Source: Pseudorhizobium pelagicum (lineage in GTDB: Bacteria; Pseudomonadota; Alphaproteobacteria; Rhizobiales; Rhizobiaceae). From it: 64,000 nucleotides of DNA. Shown in pieces: positions 54,380-61,455 of the stretch (positions within the stretch are counted from its first letter, which is position 1; the number at the start of each line of letters is the position of its first letter). A model generated the notes under the pieces. The model was not told the origin of the DNA. It made no database searches and saw only the letters and a list, made by a program, of their open reading frames with translations. Location: positions 62,001-126,000 of the forward strand of contig JOKI01000005.1 of the NCBI GenBank assembly GCA_000722615.1, given 5' to 3'. The position numbers and the translations under genes are program-made.

Positions 54380-54422
54380 CATATCCTCCTTTGACATCCC
54401 AATTCTGCGTCCCATGAGGCCG

Positions 54423-54448
54423 AACGGCCGGGGTTACCAGACGGTTCC
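54423..54448 (-). promoter_or_regulatory. EcfG-type promoter for the second DUF892 gene
   Basis: On the minus strand GGAAC (54448-54444), 17 nt, CGTT (54426-54423), about 40 nt before the start. Confidence 0.65.
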
Positions 54449-54493
54449 CCTCCCCTAGCATGACAGAACAGCCGTCCGGCGGCCAATAAAGCC

Positions 54494-54518
54494 GGAACAA
54501 TCAGCAGCGCTCCGGGTT
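54494..54518 (+). promoter_or_regulatory. EcfG-type promoter for a proline-rich peptide gene
   Basis: GGAAC (54494-54498), 16 nt, GGTT, about 28 nt before the ATG at 54547. Back-to-back with the DUF892 promoter. Confidence 0.55.
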
Positions 54519-54546
54519 TGCCCTACTATCGCACTAGGAGACAACA

Positions 54547-54699
54547 ATGGCTGATCCTCGCGAACCATATGAGACGCCGCCAGTCCCGACGCCGGATGGA
54601 AGGCCCGAGCCACCGATTGAAGAGCCGGATCCCGATCGGCTGCCGGACGAGACGCCGAATCCGAACCCGGACGAGAACAATCCGCCGGCCTATGCCTGA
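54547..54699 (+). CDS. 50-residue proline-rich acidic protein
   Basis: The protein is almost only Pro, Glu, Asp, Asn and Thr (ADPREPYETPPVPTPDGRPE, then PDPDRLPDETPNPNPDENNP), so it is disordered. AGGAG lies 7 nt before the ATG and a GGAAC-type promoter is directly upstream. A hairpin at 54737-54760 follows. Similar short Pro-rich proteins occur in rhizobia; the function is unknown. Confidence 0.65.
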   Translation: MADPREPYETPPVPTPDGRPEPPIEEPDPDRLPDETPNPNPDENNPPAYA

Positions 54700-54736
54700 C
54701 GGCAGCTACCGGCGCTGAAGGCCCTGCGGTATTACG

Positions 54737-54760
54737 GTGACGGCCCTGCGCGGCCGTCAC
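54737..54760 (+). terminator. Hairpin after the proline-rich peptide gene
   Basis: 9-bp perfect arms GTGACGGCC and GGCCGTCAC with a 6-nt loop. It lacks a T run, so termination strength is uncertain. Confidence 0.45.
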
Positions 54761-54763
54761 GAT

Positions 54764-54788
54764 GGAACAAGCTGGAACAAAATACGTT
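54764..54788 (+). promoter_or_regulatory. EcfG-type promoter for the phospholipase D gene
   Basis: GGAAC (54764-54768), 16 nt, CGTT (54785-54788). A second GGAAC at 54774 has no -10 at proper distance. Confidence 0.6.
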
Positions 54789-54820
54789 TCCGTAAAATCT
54801 TTGCATACGGGGGCGTATAG

Positions 54821-56326
54821 GTGGACGTGACGGCAACAGCATTTTCCCAGAGACAGGCTCCGCAATTCGGCCCGATCATCAAGCTTGGCCGGACGGCCTG
54901 GCGAAGTGCGCGGGCGGACAAGGTTTCGATCCTCGTTGATGGCGCCGATTACTTCCGGCGGCTGGATCAGGTTTTGCGCCAGGCCCAGAAGTCGGTGTTC
55001 ATCGTCGGGTGGGACTTCAATCCCGACATCAAGCTCCGCCCGGACGATCCCCATTGCGCGACGCTGGGCGAACTGCTGCGCCATCTCGTTGAGACAAATC
55101 CCGAGCTTGAGGTCCGTCTGCTCGTCTGGGGCATGGGGCCGGTCTATTCCGGCAAGAGCTTGAAGATGTTCGGCAAGATGGAATGGAGCGATCATCCGCG
55201 GATCTCGCTCAAGTTCGATTTCGATCACCCGCTTCGCGCCAGCCATCACCAGAAGATCGTCGTCATAGATGACAGGACCGCCTTTGTCGGAGGCATGGAT
55301 CTGACCGCCCGGCGATGGGACGACCGCCGGCATCTTGCCGACAATCCGCTTCGTGTCTCGCCCGACGGCACCCCCTATGGGGCGGTGCACGATGTCCAGG
55401 CCGTTGTGGCGGGCCCGCCGGCGCGCCTTGCCGGCGATATCGCCCGCGGTCGCTGGAAGCGGCTGACGAAAGAGGACCTGCAGCCGGTCGAAGCCACCTC
55501 CGGCGACACCCCCTGGCCGGAGGATCTTCAGCCGGCCCTGACCGATTGCAACACCGCTCTGGCGCTCACGGAAGCCTGGAGGTGGAAGGGTCGCCGGGGC
55601 CACCGGGAGGCCATTCGCCTGACGCATGCGGCCCTGCGCGCAGCAGAGCATCACCTCTACATCGAGTCGCAGTATCTCGCCTCCTTTGGGGTCGCCCGTA
55701 CTCTGGCAAGGCGCCTGAAGGCGCGCCGCGGGCCGGAGATCATCGTCATCGTCACCCGGGAATCTCATGGCTTCCTGGAGCAGGCGATGATGGGCCAGAA
55801 CCGAAACCGCCTGATCCGTCGCCTGAAGCGGGTGGATCGCCACGGCCGCCTGAGGGTCTGCTATGCCGTCACGCCGGACGGCAAGGGCGGCGAGAAGGAG
55901 GTCATCGTACATTCCAAGGTGATCGTCGTCGACGATCGCTTCATCCGCGTCGGCTCGTCCAACCTCAACAATCGTTCCGAAGGCCTCGACACCGAATGCG
56001 ATCTCGCGGTCGAAACCGCTACGTCGGAAGGTCGAGGTGCCATCGAGACGATCCGCAACGATCTGCTGGCGGAACACCTCGGCGCCGCACCGTCTGACGT
56101 GGCACAGGTCTTTGCCGAGACCGGCTCCCTGATTGCGGTCATCGATCGCCTGAACGTCAATCCGCGTGGACTCAGGCCCTTTGACGTGGACGCAGAGGAG
56201 GGAGATACGGATTCGCTGGTCGGGACCGGCATCTTCGACCCGAAGCAGCCGTTCTGGCCGATCCGGCCGATGGCAACCCTCGTCCGCCGCTCCTTTGGCC
56301 GCCTAAGCCGCCGTCTGTTCGGTTAG
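54821..56326 (+). CDS. Phospholipase D-family protein
   Basis: 501 residues with two HKD motifs: HHQKIVVIDDRTAFVGGMD (about residues 145-165) and VHSKVIVVDDRFIRVGSSN (about 365-385), as in eukaryote-like PLDs and cardiolipin synthases. No signal peptide. GTG 54821 is preceded by a G-rich Shine-Dalgarno. It hydrolyses or transfers phosphatidyl groups; the substrate is unknown. The following UPF0104 and EEP genes also match membrane-lipid modules (the trio PLD, UPF0104 and EEP often occurs together). Convergent with the UPF0104 gene, 24-bp overlap. Confidence 0.9.
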   Translation: MDVTATAFSQRQAPQFGPIIKLGRTAWRSARADKVSILVDGADYFRRLDQVLRQAQKSVFIVGWDFNPDIKLRPDDPHCATLGELLRHLVETNPELEVRLLVWGMGPVYSGKSLKMFGKMEWSDHPRISLKFDFDHPLRASHHQKIVVIDDRTAFVGGMDLTARRWDDRRHLADNPLRVSPDGTPYGAVHDVQAVVAGPPARLAGDIARGRWKRLTKEDLQPVEATSGDTPWPEDLQPALTDCNTALALTEAWRWKGRRGHREAIRLTHAALRAAEHHLYIESQYLASFGVARTLARRLKARRGPEIIVIVTRESHGFLEQAMMGQNRNRLIRRLKRVDRHGRLRVCYAVTPDGKGGEKEVIVHSKVIVVDDRFIRVGSSNLNNRSEGLDTECDLAVETATSEGRGAIETIRNDLLAEHLGAAPSDVAQVFAETGSLIAVIDRLNVNPRGLRPFDVDAEEGDTDSLVGTGIFDPKQPFWPIRPMATLVRRSFGRLSRRLFG

Positions 56327-57244
56327 CGGCGTCTGCCGGCGGCGAAAATAGGCCTCGCTGGCAATCAGTGTCGGCACACCGATCAATAGCGGCACGAAGA
56401 AGTAGAGGACGCGGAACGCCACCAGCGCTCCGATCGTGCCGCTGGCGGGCAGGAGGCCGAGCATGGTCGCTTCGAGCACGCCGAGGCCGCCGGGCACATG
56501 GCTGATCAGCGCGGCGATATTCGAGGTGACATAGGCGGTCGCGACCTCCAGAAAACGCACCTCGGAAACCGCCAGCAGCAGCTGATGGATGGCCCCGGCG
56601 ACACAGGCGAAGTTGAGCGTTCCGACGACGACCTGCCCCAGGGCAAGCCGCAGCGGCGGCGGATCGAAGCTCCAGCGACCGATGACCAGCGAGCGCCGCA
56701 CGCGCCAGCAGATGATCAGATAGGAGCCCGGCAGCGACAGGATCACGAGCGCCAGAACGACGGATGCCGTCCCTGATAGGCCAAGCATGTCGCCGCGCCC
56801 ATTCGGTGAGGACAGAAGCGCGATCCCGGCCAGCATCTCGAGGCCGATCGCAACGGTGAACCCGCAGAAGACGATGACCTTGGCAACCTGCTCCGGCGAC
56901 AATCCCCAGCGAGAGTAGAAGCGATAACGCACGGCGCCGCTGCTCAGCGCCGCCATTCCGACATTATGGCCGATGGACAGGGCGGTAAACGATGCCAGCA
57001 GCGTCCGGGGGAAGGATAGTGGCTTGCCGGCATAGCGGACGGCGAGCCAGTCGAAGCCGCTCAGGCAGACATAGGAAGCGATGACAAAGCCGAATGCGGA
57101 GAGCAGGTTACTGAGCGGGATCGCCGCGACGGAGATCCGGACTTCTTCCCAGGTGTAGCGCCCGAGGCTCCGGTAGACGATGACCGCAGCGACGACGACG
57201 GCAACGACGACCAGCAACTTGAAAAGATGCCGCCTTGTGATCAT
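56303..57244 (-). CDS. UPF0104 / lysylphosphatidylglycerol synthase-type membrane protein
   Basis: 313 residues with about eight membrane helices. SGFDWLAVRYAGKPLSFPRT, GHNVGMAALSSGAVRYRFYS and ISHVPGGLGVLEATMLGLLP are the signatures of the YbhN/MprF-flippase domain family. It lacks the soluble aminoacyl-transferase domain of MprF, so it may act as a flippase or lipid transporter. In E. coli the analogous ybhN-clsB-ybhP cluster links such a protein with a PLD-type cardiolipin synthase and an EEP protein, exactly the three neighbours seen here. Confidence 0.87.
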   Translation of the reverse strand: MITRRHLFKLLVVVAVVVAAVIVYRSLGRYTWEEVRISVAAIPLSNLLSAFGFVIASYVCLSGFDWLAVRYAGKPLSFPRTLLASFTALSIGHNVGMAALSSGAVRYRFYSRWGLSPEQVAKVIVFCGFTVAIGLEMLAGIALLSSPNGRGDMLGLSGTASVVLALVILSLPGSYLIICWRVRRSLVIGRWSFDPPPLRLALGQVVVGTLNFACVAGAIHQLLLAVSEVRFLEVATAYVTSNIAALISHVPGGLGVLEATMLGLLPASGTIGALVAFRVLYFFVPLLIGVPTLIASEAYFRRRQTPLTEQTAA

Positions 57245-57272
57245 GTCCTGCCCTCTCCCTGTCCGCTATCAG

Positions 57273-57297
57273 GGAACGAAAGCACGGCAAACGGGTT
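57273..57297 (+). promoter_or_regulatory. EcfG-type promoter for the EEP gene, overlapping an antiparallel one
   Basis: GGAAC (57273-57277), 16 nt, GGTT (57294-57297). Its -10 overlaps the -35 of the minus-strand promoter, and the reverse also holds. The ATG of the EEP gene is 10 nt beyond the -10. Confidence 0.6.
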
Positions 57298-57299
57298 CC
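57275..57299 (-). promoter_or_regulatory. EcfG-type promoter for the UPF0104 gene, overlapping an antiparallel one
   Basis: On the minus strand GGAAC (57299-57295), 16 nt, CGTT (57278-57275), about 30 nt before the UPF0104 start. The two promoters occupy the same 27 bp. Confidence 0.62.
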
Positions 57300-57306
57300 C
57301 AACCGC

Positions 57307-58059
57307 ATGGCATCCACGCAGCAGCAGATCGACCCCTCCCGGCGCGTCCTCAAGATCCTCAGTTACAACGTCCACAGTTGCATCGGAACGGACCGGCGGC
57401 TTGATCCCGCTCGCATCGCGGACGTGATCGCAGCGCTTTCTCCCGACATCATCGGACTGCAGGAACTGGACGTCGGTCGCCGGCGCACGGGGGGAGCCGA
57501 TCAGGCGGAGATCATAGCCTCGCTCCTGGAGATGAAGTTCCATTTTCACGCTGCCCTCCATGTCGCCGAGGAGCGCTATGGCGACGCCATCCTGACGACG
57601 CTGCCGATGCAATTCGTGAAAGGCGGCATGCTGCCGTCCCGTAGCGAGCAAAGAGGTGCGCTTTGGGTTGAAGTCACCGTTGGCGACAAACAGGTTCAGG
57701 TGTTCAATACGCACCTTGGGCTCCCCAGGCGGGATCGGGTTCAACAGATGACTACGCTGCTGGGACCCTCATGGATTGGCAACCCCGAAAGCGAGGGAAA
57801 GTCGCAGATCCTGATCGGTGACTTGAATTCGATCGGCCAGTCGGCTGCATACAGGCAGGTCGCGCGACGCATGAAGGACGTTCAGCTGCAAACTGGCACC
57901 AAAGCCCGCGCGACATTTCCGTCACGCTTCCCCCTCATGCGTCTCGACCACATCCTGGTGTCGGATGACATAGAGGTTCTCGATGCGCAGGTGATCGCGG
58001 ATCCACGTGCCCGCATCGCGTCCGACCATCTCCCGCTGATGGCGACTGTGCGTCTCTGA
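57307..58059 (+). CDS. Endonuclease/exonuclease/phosphatase family protein (YbhP-like)
   Basis: 250 residues. DNase I-like fold motifs: LSYNVHSCIG, IGLQELDVGRR (metal Glu), FNTHLGL, LIGDLNSI (catalytic Asp/Asn) and the final SDHLPLMATV (catalytic Asp/His). Likely a phosphodiesterase acting on phospholipid headgroups, as suggested for its neighbours, though DNA is possible. If the promoter is right, the ATG at 57307 lies within a few nucleotides of the transcript start, so it may be leaderless; there is no Shine-Dalgarno. Confidence 0.87.
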   Translation: MASTQQQIDPSRRVLKILSYNVHSCIGTDRRLDPARIADVIAALSPDIIGLQELDVGRRRTGGADQAEIIASLLEMKFHFHAALHVAEERYGDAILTTLPMQFVKGGMLPSRSEQRGALWVEVTVGDKQVQVFNTHLGLPRRDRVQQMTTLLGPSWIGNPESEGKSQILIGDLNSIGQSAAYRQVARRMKDVQLQTGTKARATFPSRFPLMRLDHILVSDDIEVLDAQVIADPRARIASDHLPLMATVRL

Positions 58060-58113
58060 CAATGGAGCAGAAGGTAGGCTCGTGCCGCACCCTCTGCTCC
58101 TTTCTCGCTTTCG

Positions 58114-58320
58114 CTACTTGTTGTTGCGGCCGCGCTGGTCCGGGTCGATGCCGCCGGAGGGCAGCGTGTCGTTCATCACATCGCCCTCCTCCGTATTCTC
58201 GCCTTGGATGACGCCTTCGACGATATGGCCATGCCGCCCCCTGGAGGTCCCGATTCCGGGATTGCCCTTGAGATCCGCATCACTCGGCCGATCTGTCTTG
58301 AGGTGCTTGGAGCTTGTCAT
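58114..58320 (-). CDS. Small hydrophilic hypothetical protein
   Basis: 68 residues, polar and Gly-rich (KTDRPSDADLKGNPGIGTSR, then GDVMNDTLPSGGIDPDQRGR). AGGAG precedes ATG 58320 (GTG 58323 is equally placed). It lies 27 bp downstream of the 58348-58617 gene, probably one operon. The sequence looks like a short rhizobial stress-type protein without known function. Confidence 0.6.
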   Translation of the reverse strand: MTSSKHLKTDRPSDADLKGNPGIGTSRGRHGHIVEGVIQGENTEEGDVMNDTLPSGGIDPDQRGRNNK

Positions 58321-58347
58321 CACGATCTCCTGTCTGTTCCGCCATTG

Positions 58348-58617
58348 TCAGTCGTTGGTGCGGGAGACGAACTTGTTGAACCGGCTGGTCCCGCCGCTCG
58401 AGGTCTCTTCCTGATAGAGGAAGCAGAGCTCGTTCTCGTCAAAGATGGAAAAGAAGTCGTCCCAGCCGATCTGCTCGAGCGACTCTTCCGGCTCGCCGAA
58501 ATCGACCCGCAGGATGCCGCCCTCCCCGGAGGCCTTCACCCGCGCAGGATGGCCTCCGCGCTCTTCGATCCAGCTTTGGATTTCCTTGTGATCTGTCGTC
58601 TGAACGGATTTGCTCAT
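58348..58617 (-). CDS. Small conserved protein often labelled 1,4-alpha-glucan branching protein
   Basis: 89 residues. TTDHKEIQSWIEERGGHPAR, then EGGILRVDFGEPEESLEQIG, WDDFFSIFDENELCFLYQEE and FNKFVSR belong to a family of about 80-90-residue proteins that databases often name 1,4-alpha-glucan branching enzyme. It has none of the GH13 catalytic motifs, so that label is likely an error and the role is unknown. AAGGAGG precedes ATG 58617. Confidence 0.8.
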   Translation of the reverse strand: MSKSVQTTDHKEIQSWIEERGGHPARVKASGEGGILRVDFGEPEESLEQIGWDDFFSIFDENELCFLYQEETSSGGTSRFNKFVSRTND

Positions 58618-58647
58618 GTCTGCCTCCTTCGCGTGGTTCAATGGTCA

Positions 58648-58673
58648 AACCGGGCCGCGGACATGATTGTTCC
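58648..58673 (-). promoter_or_regulatory. EcfG-type promoter for the 58617-58114 gene pair
   Basis: On the minus strand GGAAC (58673-58669), 17 nt, GGTT (58651-58648), about 30 nt before the ATG. Confidence 0.5.
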
Positions 58674-58699
58674 CCGGGAAAAGTTGGACTCGGCGAGAG

Positions 58700-58724
58700 G
58701 GAACATCTCCCAAAATGGCGTGTT
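58700..58724 (+). promoter_or_regulatory. EcfG-type promoter of a predicted sRNA
   Basis: GGAAC (58700-58704), 16 nt, TGTT (58721-58724). No ORF follows; a strong terminator stands about 55-85 nt downstream. Confidence 0.6.
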
Positions 58725-58730
58725 AACAGG

Positions 58731-58811
58731 CGGTCGGAGACACAATGGGCTCCCGACAGTGTCTAAGTACCCTCCCCATCTGGCGCTTCCTCCGGAAGCG
58801 CCATTTTTCTT
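58731..58811 (+). ncRNA. Predicted stress-induced sRNA of about 80 nt with exposed C-rich segment
   Basis: The stretch has a GGAAC-type promoter at its 5' side and an intrinsic terminator at its 3' side, but no coding frame with a Shine-Dalgarno. From about 58731 it can form a 5' hairpin (GUCGGAG pairing CUCCCGAC with one bulged C; or AGACAC with GUGUCU). A single-stranded segment containing ACCCUCCCCAUC follows, then the terminator stem. C-rich unpaired segments that pair with Shine-Dalgarno-like G tracts are typical of alphaproteobacterial trans-acting sRNAs; Caulobacter GsrN, which depends on the GSR sigma factor, is an example of the type. Homology with GsrN is not claimed. Confidence 0.6.
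58781..58809 (+). terminator. Strong rho-independent terminator of the predicted sRNA
   Basis: 10-bp perfect arms TGGCGCTTCC and GGAAGCGCCA with a TCC loop, followed by TTTTTCTT. It is oriented on the plus strand although no plus-strand gene ends here, which is the main evidence for the sRNA. Confidence 0.85.
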
Positions 58812-58929
58812 GCTCTGTGGCAAAGCGCCTCGCTGCGGCGATCCGCCCGTATTGACCTTTGGCCCTGTGGCCGCATCTTAGGGGAACGGAAGCCCACGTT
58901 GTGGTCCGGTTAGAAAAGGTCTGAGGCTC

Positions 58930-60348
58930 ATGTTCGAGAACTTCGACGCCATCGTGCTGGCTCGATTCCAATTCGCCTTCACAGTCTCCTTTCACATCAT
59001 ATTCCCGGCCTTCTCGATCGGGTTGGCCAGCTATCTCGCCGTGCTGCAGGGGCTCTGGCTGTGGACGAAGCAGGAGGTCTATCTCGAGCTCTTCGACTTC
59101 TGGAAGACCATCTTCGCCCTCGCCTTCGGCATGGGTGTCGTTTCCGGCATCGTCATGTCCTACCAGTTCGGCACCAACTGGAGCGTCTTCTCGGACAAGG
59201 CCGGCCCCGTCATCGGCCCCCTGATGGGCTATGAGGTGCTTTCCGCCTTCTTCCTGGAAGCGGGCTTCCTGGGCGTCATGCTGTTTGGACGCAACAGGGT
59301 CGGACCGGGGCTGCATTTCTTTGCCACGCTGATGGTCGCTTTCGGCACCTTGATGTCGGCCACCTGGATTCTGGCCGTGAACTCCTGGATGCAGACACCC
59401 CAGGGCTTCGGCATGAATGACGTCGGCCAGTTCATCCCGCTCGACTGGTGGGCGATCATCTTCAACCCGTCTTTCCCCTACCGGCTGGTCCACATGGTTC
59501 TCGCCGCCTACCTGACGACAGCTCTCGTGGTGGGAGCGGTTGGCGCGTTGCACCTGATCCGGCGCACGTCGCCGCTTCGTGCCGGCAAGATGTTCTCGAT
59601 GGCCATGTGGATGCTGACGATCGTCGCGCCGCTGCAGATCTTCGTGGGCGACATGCATGGCCTCAACACGCTGGAGCATCAGCCGACCAAGGTCATGGCC
59701 ATGGAAGGTCATTACGAAAGCCATCCGGATGGTGCGCCGCTGATCCTCTTCGGCATCCCCAATCCGGACGAGAAGCGGATCGACTACGCCGTCGAGATTC
59801 CGAAACTGTCGAGCCTGATCCTGAAGCATAGCCTGAATGCGCCCCTGGCGGGCCTGGACACGGTGCCCGAGGAGCTGCATCCGCCGGTGGCGATCGTCTT
59901 CTGGTCGTTCCGCGTGATGATCATGCTCGGCTTCGCCATGCTCGGGCTTGGCGCCTGGAGCCTCTACTGTCGCTGGCGGGGTACCCTCTACCAGAACGAC
60001 TGGCTCCACCGTCTGGCGCTGGTGATGGGTCCCGCAGGCTTCGTCGCCGTGCTGGCCGGCTGGATCACAACGGAGGTCGGCCGGCAGCCCTACACGGTCT
60101 ACGGCCACCTGCTGACGGCAGATTCGATCTCGCCGATCTCGGCACCGGCCGTCGCCAGTTCGCTGATTGCCTTCATCATCGTCTACTTCCTCGTCTTCGG
60201 CGCCGGTACCTTCTACATCCTGAGGCTGATGTCGCGCCTGCCGAAGGATCCAATGGACGATCTCGACGAAGGCCCGATCCGTACCGCCGGCATTACGCCG
60301 GCGCCACACCTTGCCCGGAAGCAGGAGTTCGATCACCATGGACATTGA
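58930..60348 (+). CDS. cydA: Cyanide-insensitive bd-type ubiquinol oxidase subunit I
   Basis: 472 residues, nine helices. His 22 (FQFAFTVSFHIIFPAFSIG), His about 188 (FPYRLVHMVLAAY) and the quinol-oxidase signature GWITTEVGRQP are present. The short Q-loop and overall length place it in the CIO (CioA) branch. The inner-membrane enzyme reduces oxygen to water with ubiquinol and does not pump protons. No CydDC assembly transporter genes are next to it. I found no correctly spaced GGAAC-type promoter: the GGAAC at 58883 has no -10. Confidence 0.94.
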   Translation: MFENFDAIVLARFQFAFTVSFHIIFPAFSIGLASYLAVLQGLWLWTKQEVYLELFDFWKTIFALAFGMGVVSGIVMSYQFGTNWSVFSDKAGPVIGPLMGYEVLSAFFLEAGFLGVMLFGRNRVGPGLHFFATLMVAFGTLMSATWILAVNSWMQTPQGFGMNDVGQFIPLDWWAIIFNPSFPYRLVHMVLAAYLTTALVVGAVGALHLIRRTSPLRAGKMFSMAMWMLTIVAPLQIFVGDMHGLNTLEHQPTKVMAMEGHYESHPDGAPLILFGIPNPDEKRIDYAVEIPKLSSLILKHSLNAPLAGLDTVPEELHPPVAIVFWSFRVMIMLGFAMLGLGAWSLYCRWRGTLYQNDWLHRLALVMGPAGFVAVLAGWITTEVGRQPYTVYGHLLTADSISPISAPAVASSLIAFIIVYFLVFGAGTFYILRLMSRLPKDPMDDLDEGPIRTAGITPAPHLARKQEFDHHGH

Positions 60349-61342
60349 TCTTGCGTTCATCTGGGCGGGCATCATCGCCTTTGCCGTTCTGGCCTACGTG
60401 ATCCTCGACGGGTTCGATCTGGGCGTCGGGATCCTCTTTCCCTTCTTTCAGAAAAAGCACGACAAGGACGTGATGATGAACAGCGTTGCCCCCGTCTGGG
60501 ATGGCAACGAGACCTGGCTCGTGCTCGGCGGCGGCGGACTGCTGGCGGTCTTTCCGCTTGCCTATGCCACCATCCTGCCGGCCCTCTATGCGCCGATCAT
60601 CGCCATGCTGCTGGGTCTGATCTTCCGCGGCGTCGCCTTTGAATACCGCTGGCGAACCGGACGGGCCGAGCACCTGTGGAACTGGGCCTTCACCGGCGGA
60701 TCGGTGGTCGCAGCCTTTTCACAGGGGATTGCACTTGGCGCTCTCGTTCAAGGCATACCGGTGGTTGACCGGGCCTATGCCGGCGGCTGGTGGGATTGGC
60801 TGACACCCTTCTCGATCGCCACCGGCCTGGCCGTCCTGATCGGCTACACCCTGCTGGGCGCCACCTGGCTGGTGATGAAGACTACGGGTGAACTGGCTGA
60901 ACAGGCGCGCCGCTATGCCTATCTGGCCGCGGTCGGGACGCTTGTGTCGATGGGCATCGTCAGCCTGTGGACGCCGTTCCTCGAGCCGCTTTACCTCGAG
61001 CGCTGGTTCAGCTGGCCGACAGCCGCCTTCAGCTTCATCGTGCCACTGCTGGTCGGTGGCTGTTTCCTGATGATGCTCCACGGGCTGCGAACCCACCACG
61101 ACACCCGACCCTTCGTCGCGGCGCTCGGCCTCTTCGTCCTCGGCTTCGCGGGCATCGGCATCAGCTTCTATCCCTATATCGTTCCCACCTCGGTCACCAT
61201 CTGGGACGCGGCCGCACCGGATGAAAGCCTTGCCTTCCTCCTGGTGGGCGCCGTTGTCCTGGTGCCGATGATCCTGGGTTACACGGCTTACGCCTACTGG
61301 GTCTTCCGCGGCAAGGTGGATCCGGAAGAGGGCTACCACTGA
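60338..61342 (+). CDS. cydB: Cyanide-insensitive bd-type ubiquinol oxidase subunit II
   Basis: 334 residues, eight helices. The N-terminus IWAGIIAFAVLAYVILDGFD, then GVGILFPFF, and VAPVWDGNETWLVLGGGGLL, are CydB signatures. ATG 60338 has AGGAG upstream and overlaps cydA by 11 bp. It ends on the ATG of a 37-residue subunit. Confidence 0.94.
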   Translation: MDIDLAFIWAGIIAFAVLAYVILDGFDLGVGILFPFFQKKHDKDVMMNSVAPVWDGNETWLVLGGGGLLAVFPLAYATILPALYAPIIAMLLGLIFRGVAFEYRWRTGRAEHLWNWAFTGGSVVAAFSQGIALGALVQGIPVVDRAYAGGWWDWLTPFSIATGLAVLIGYTLLGATWLVMKTTGELAEQARRYAYLAAVGTLVSMGIVSLWTPFLEPLYLERWFSWPTAAFSFIVPLLVGGCFLMMLHGLRTHHDTRPFVAALGLFVLGFAGIGISFYPYIVPTSVTIWDAAAPDESLAFLLVGAVVLVPMILGYTAYAYWVFRGKVDPEEGYH

Positions 61343-61455
61343 TGACCGAGCCGGGCACCGGCAAGCGCCTGCTCTGGTTCATCGGCCTTTGGCTGGCGGG
61401 TGTCGTCACCATCACCATCGTCGGCCTCGCGATCAAGTTCTGGCTCGGCGTCTGA
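61342..61455 (+). CDS. DUF2474/CydX-like small subunit of the bd oxidase
   Basis: 37 residues with one transmembrane helix (LWFIGLWLAGVVTITIVGLA) after a short polar N-terminus. The ATG overlaps the cydB stop (TGATG). Small CydX- or DUF2474-type proteins after cydB are needed for bd oxidase stability, and the position and size fit exactly. Too short for most ORF thresholds. Convergent with the flavodoxin gene, with adjacent stops. Confidence 0.8.
   Translation: MTEPGTGKRLLWFIGLWLAGVVTITIVGLAIKFWLGV

Noticed and set aside
54737..54760. Hairpin as a riboswitch or attenuator for the phospholipase D gene
   Set aside because: It lies upstream of the predicted PLD promoter, so it cannot be in that leader; more likely the end of the preceding small gene.
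54774..54793. Second GGAAC before the phospholipase D gene
   Set aside because: Only 12 nt to the next CGT and no TT at 18-19 nt; the first copy at 54764 is correctly spaced.
58883..58911. GGAAC upstream of cydA as an EcfG-type promoter
   Set aside because: The nearest CGTT is 9 nt away and the nearest GGTT 20 nt away; neither fits the 16-17 nt spacing.
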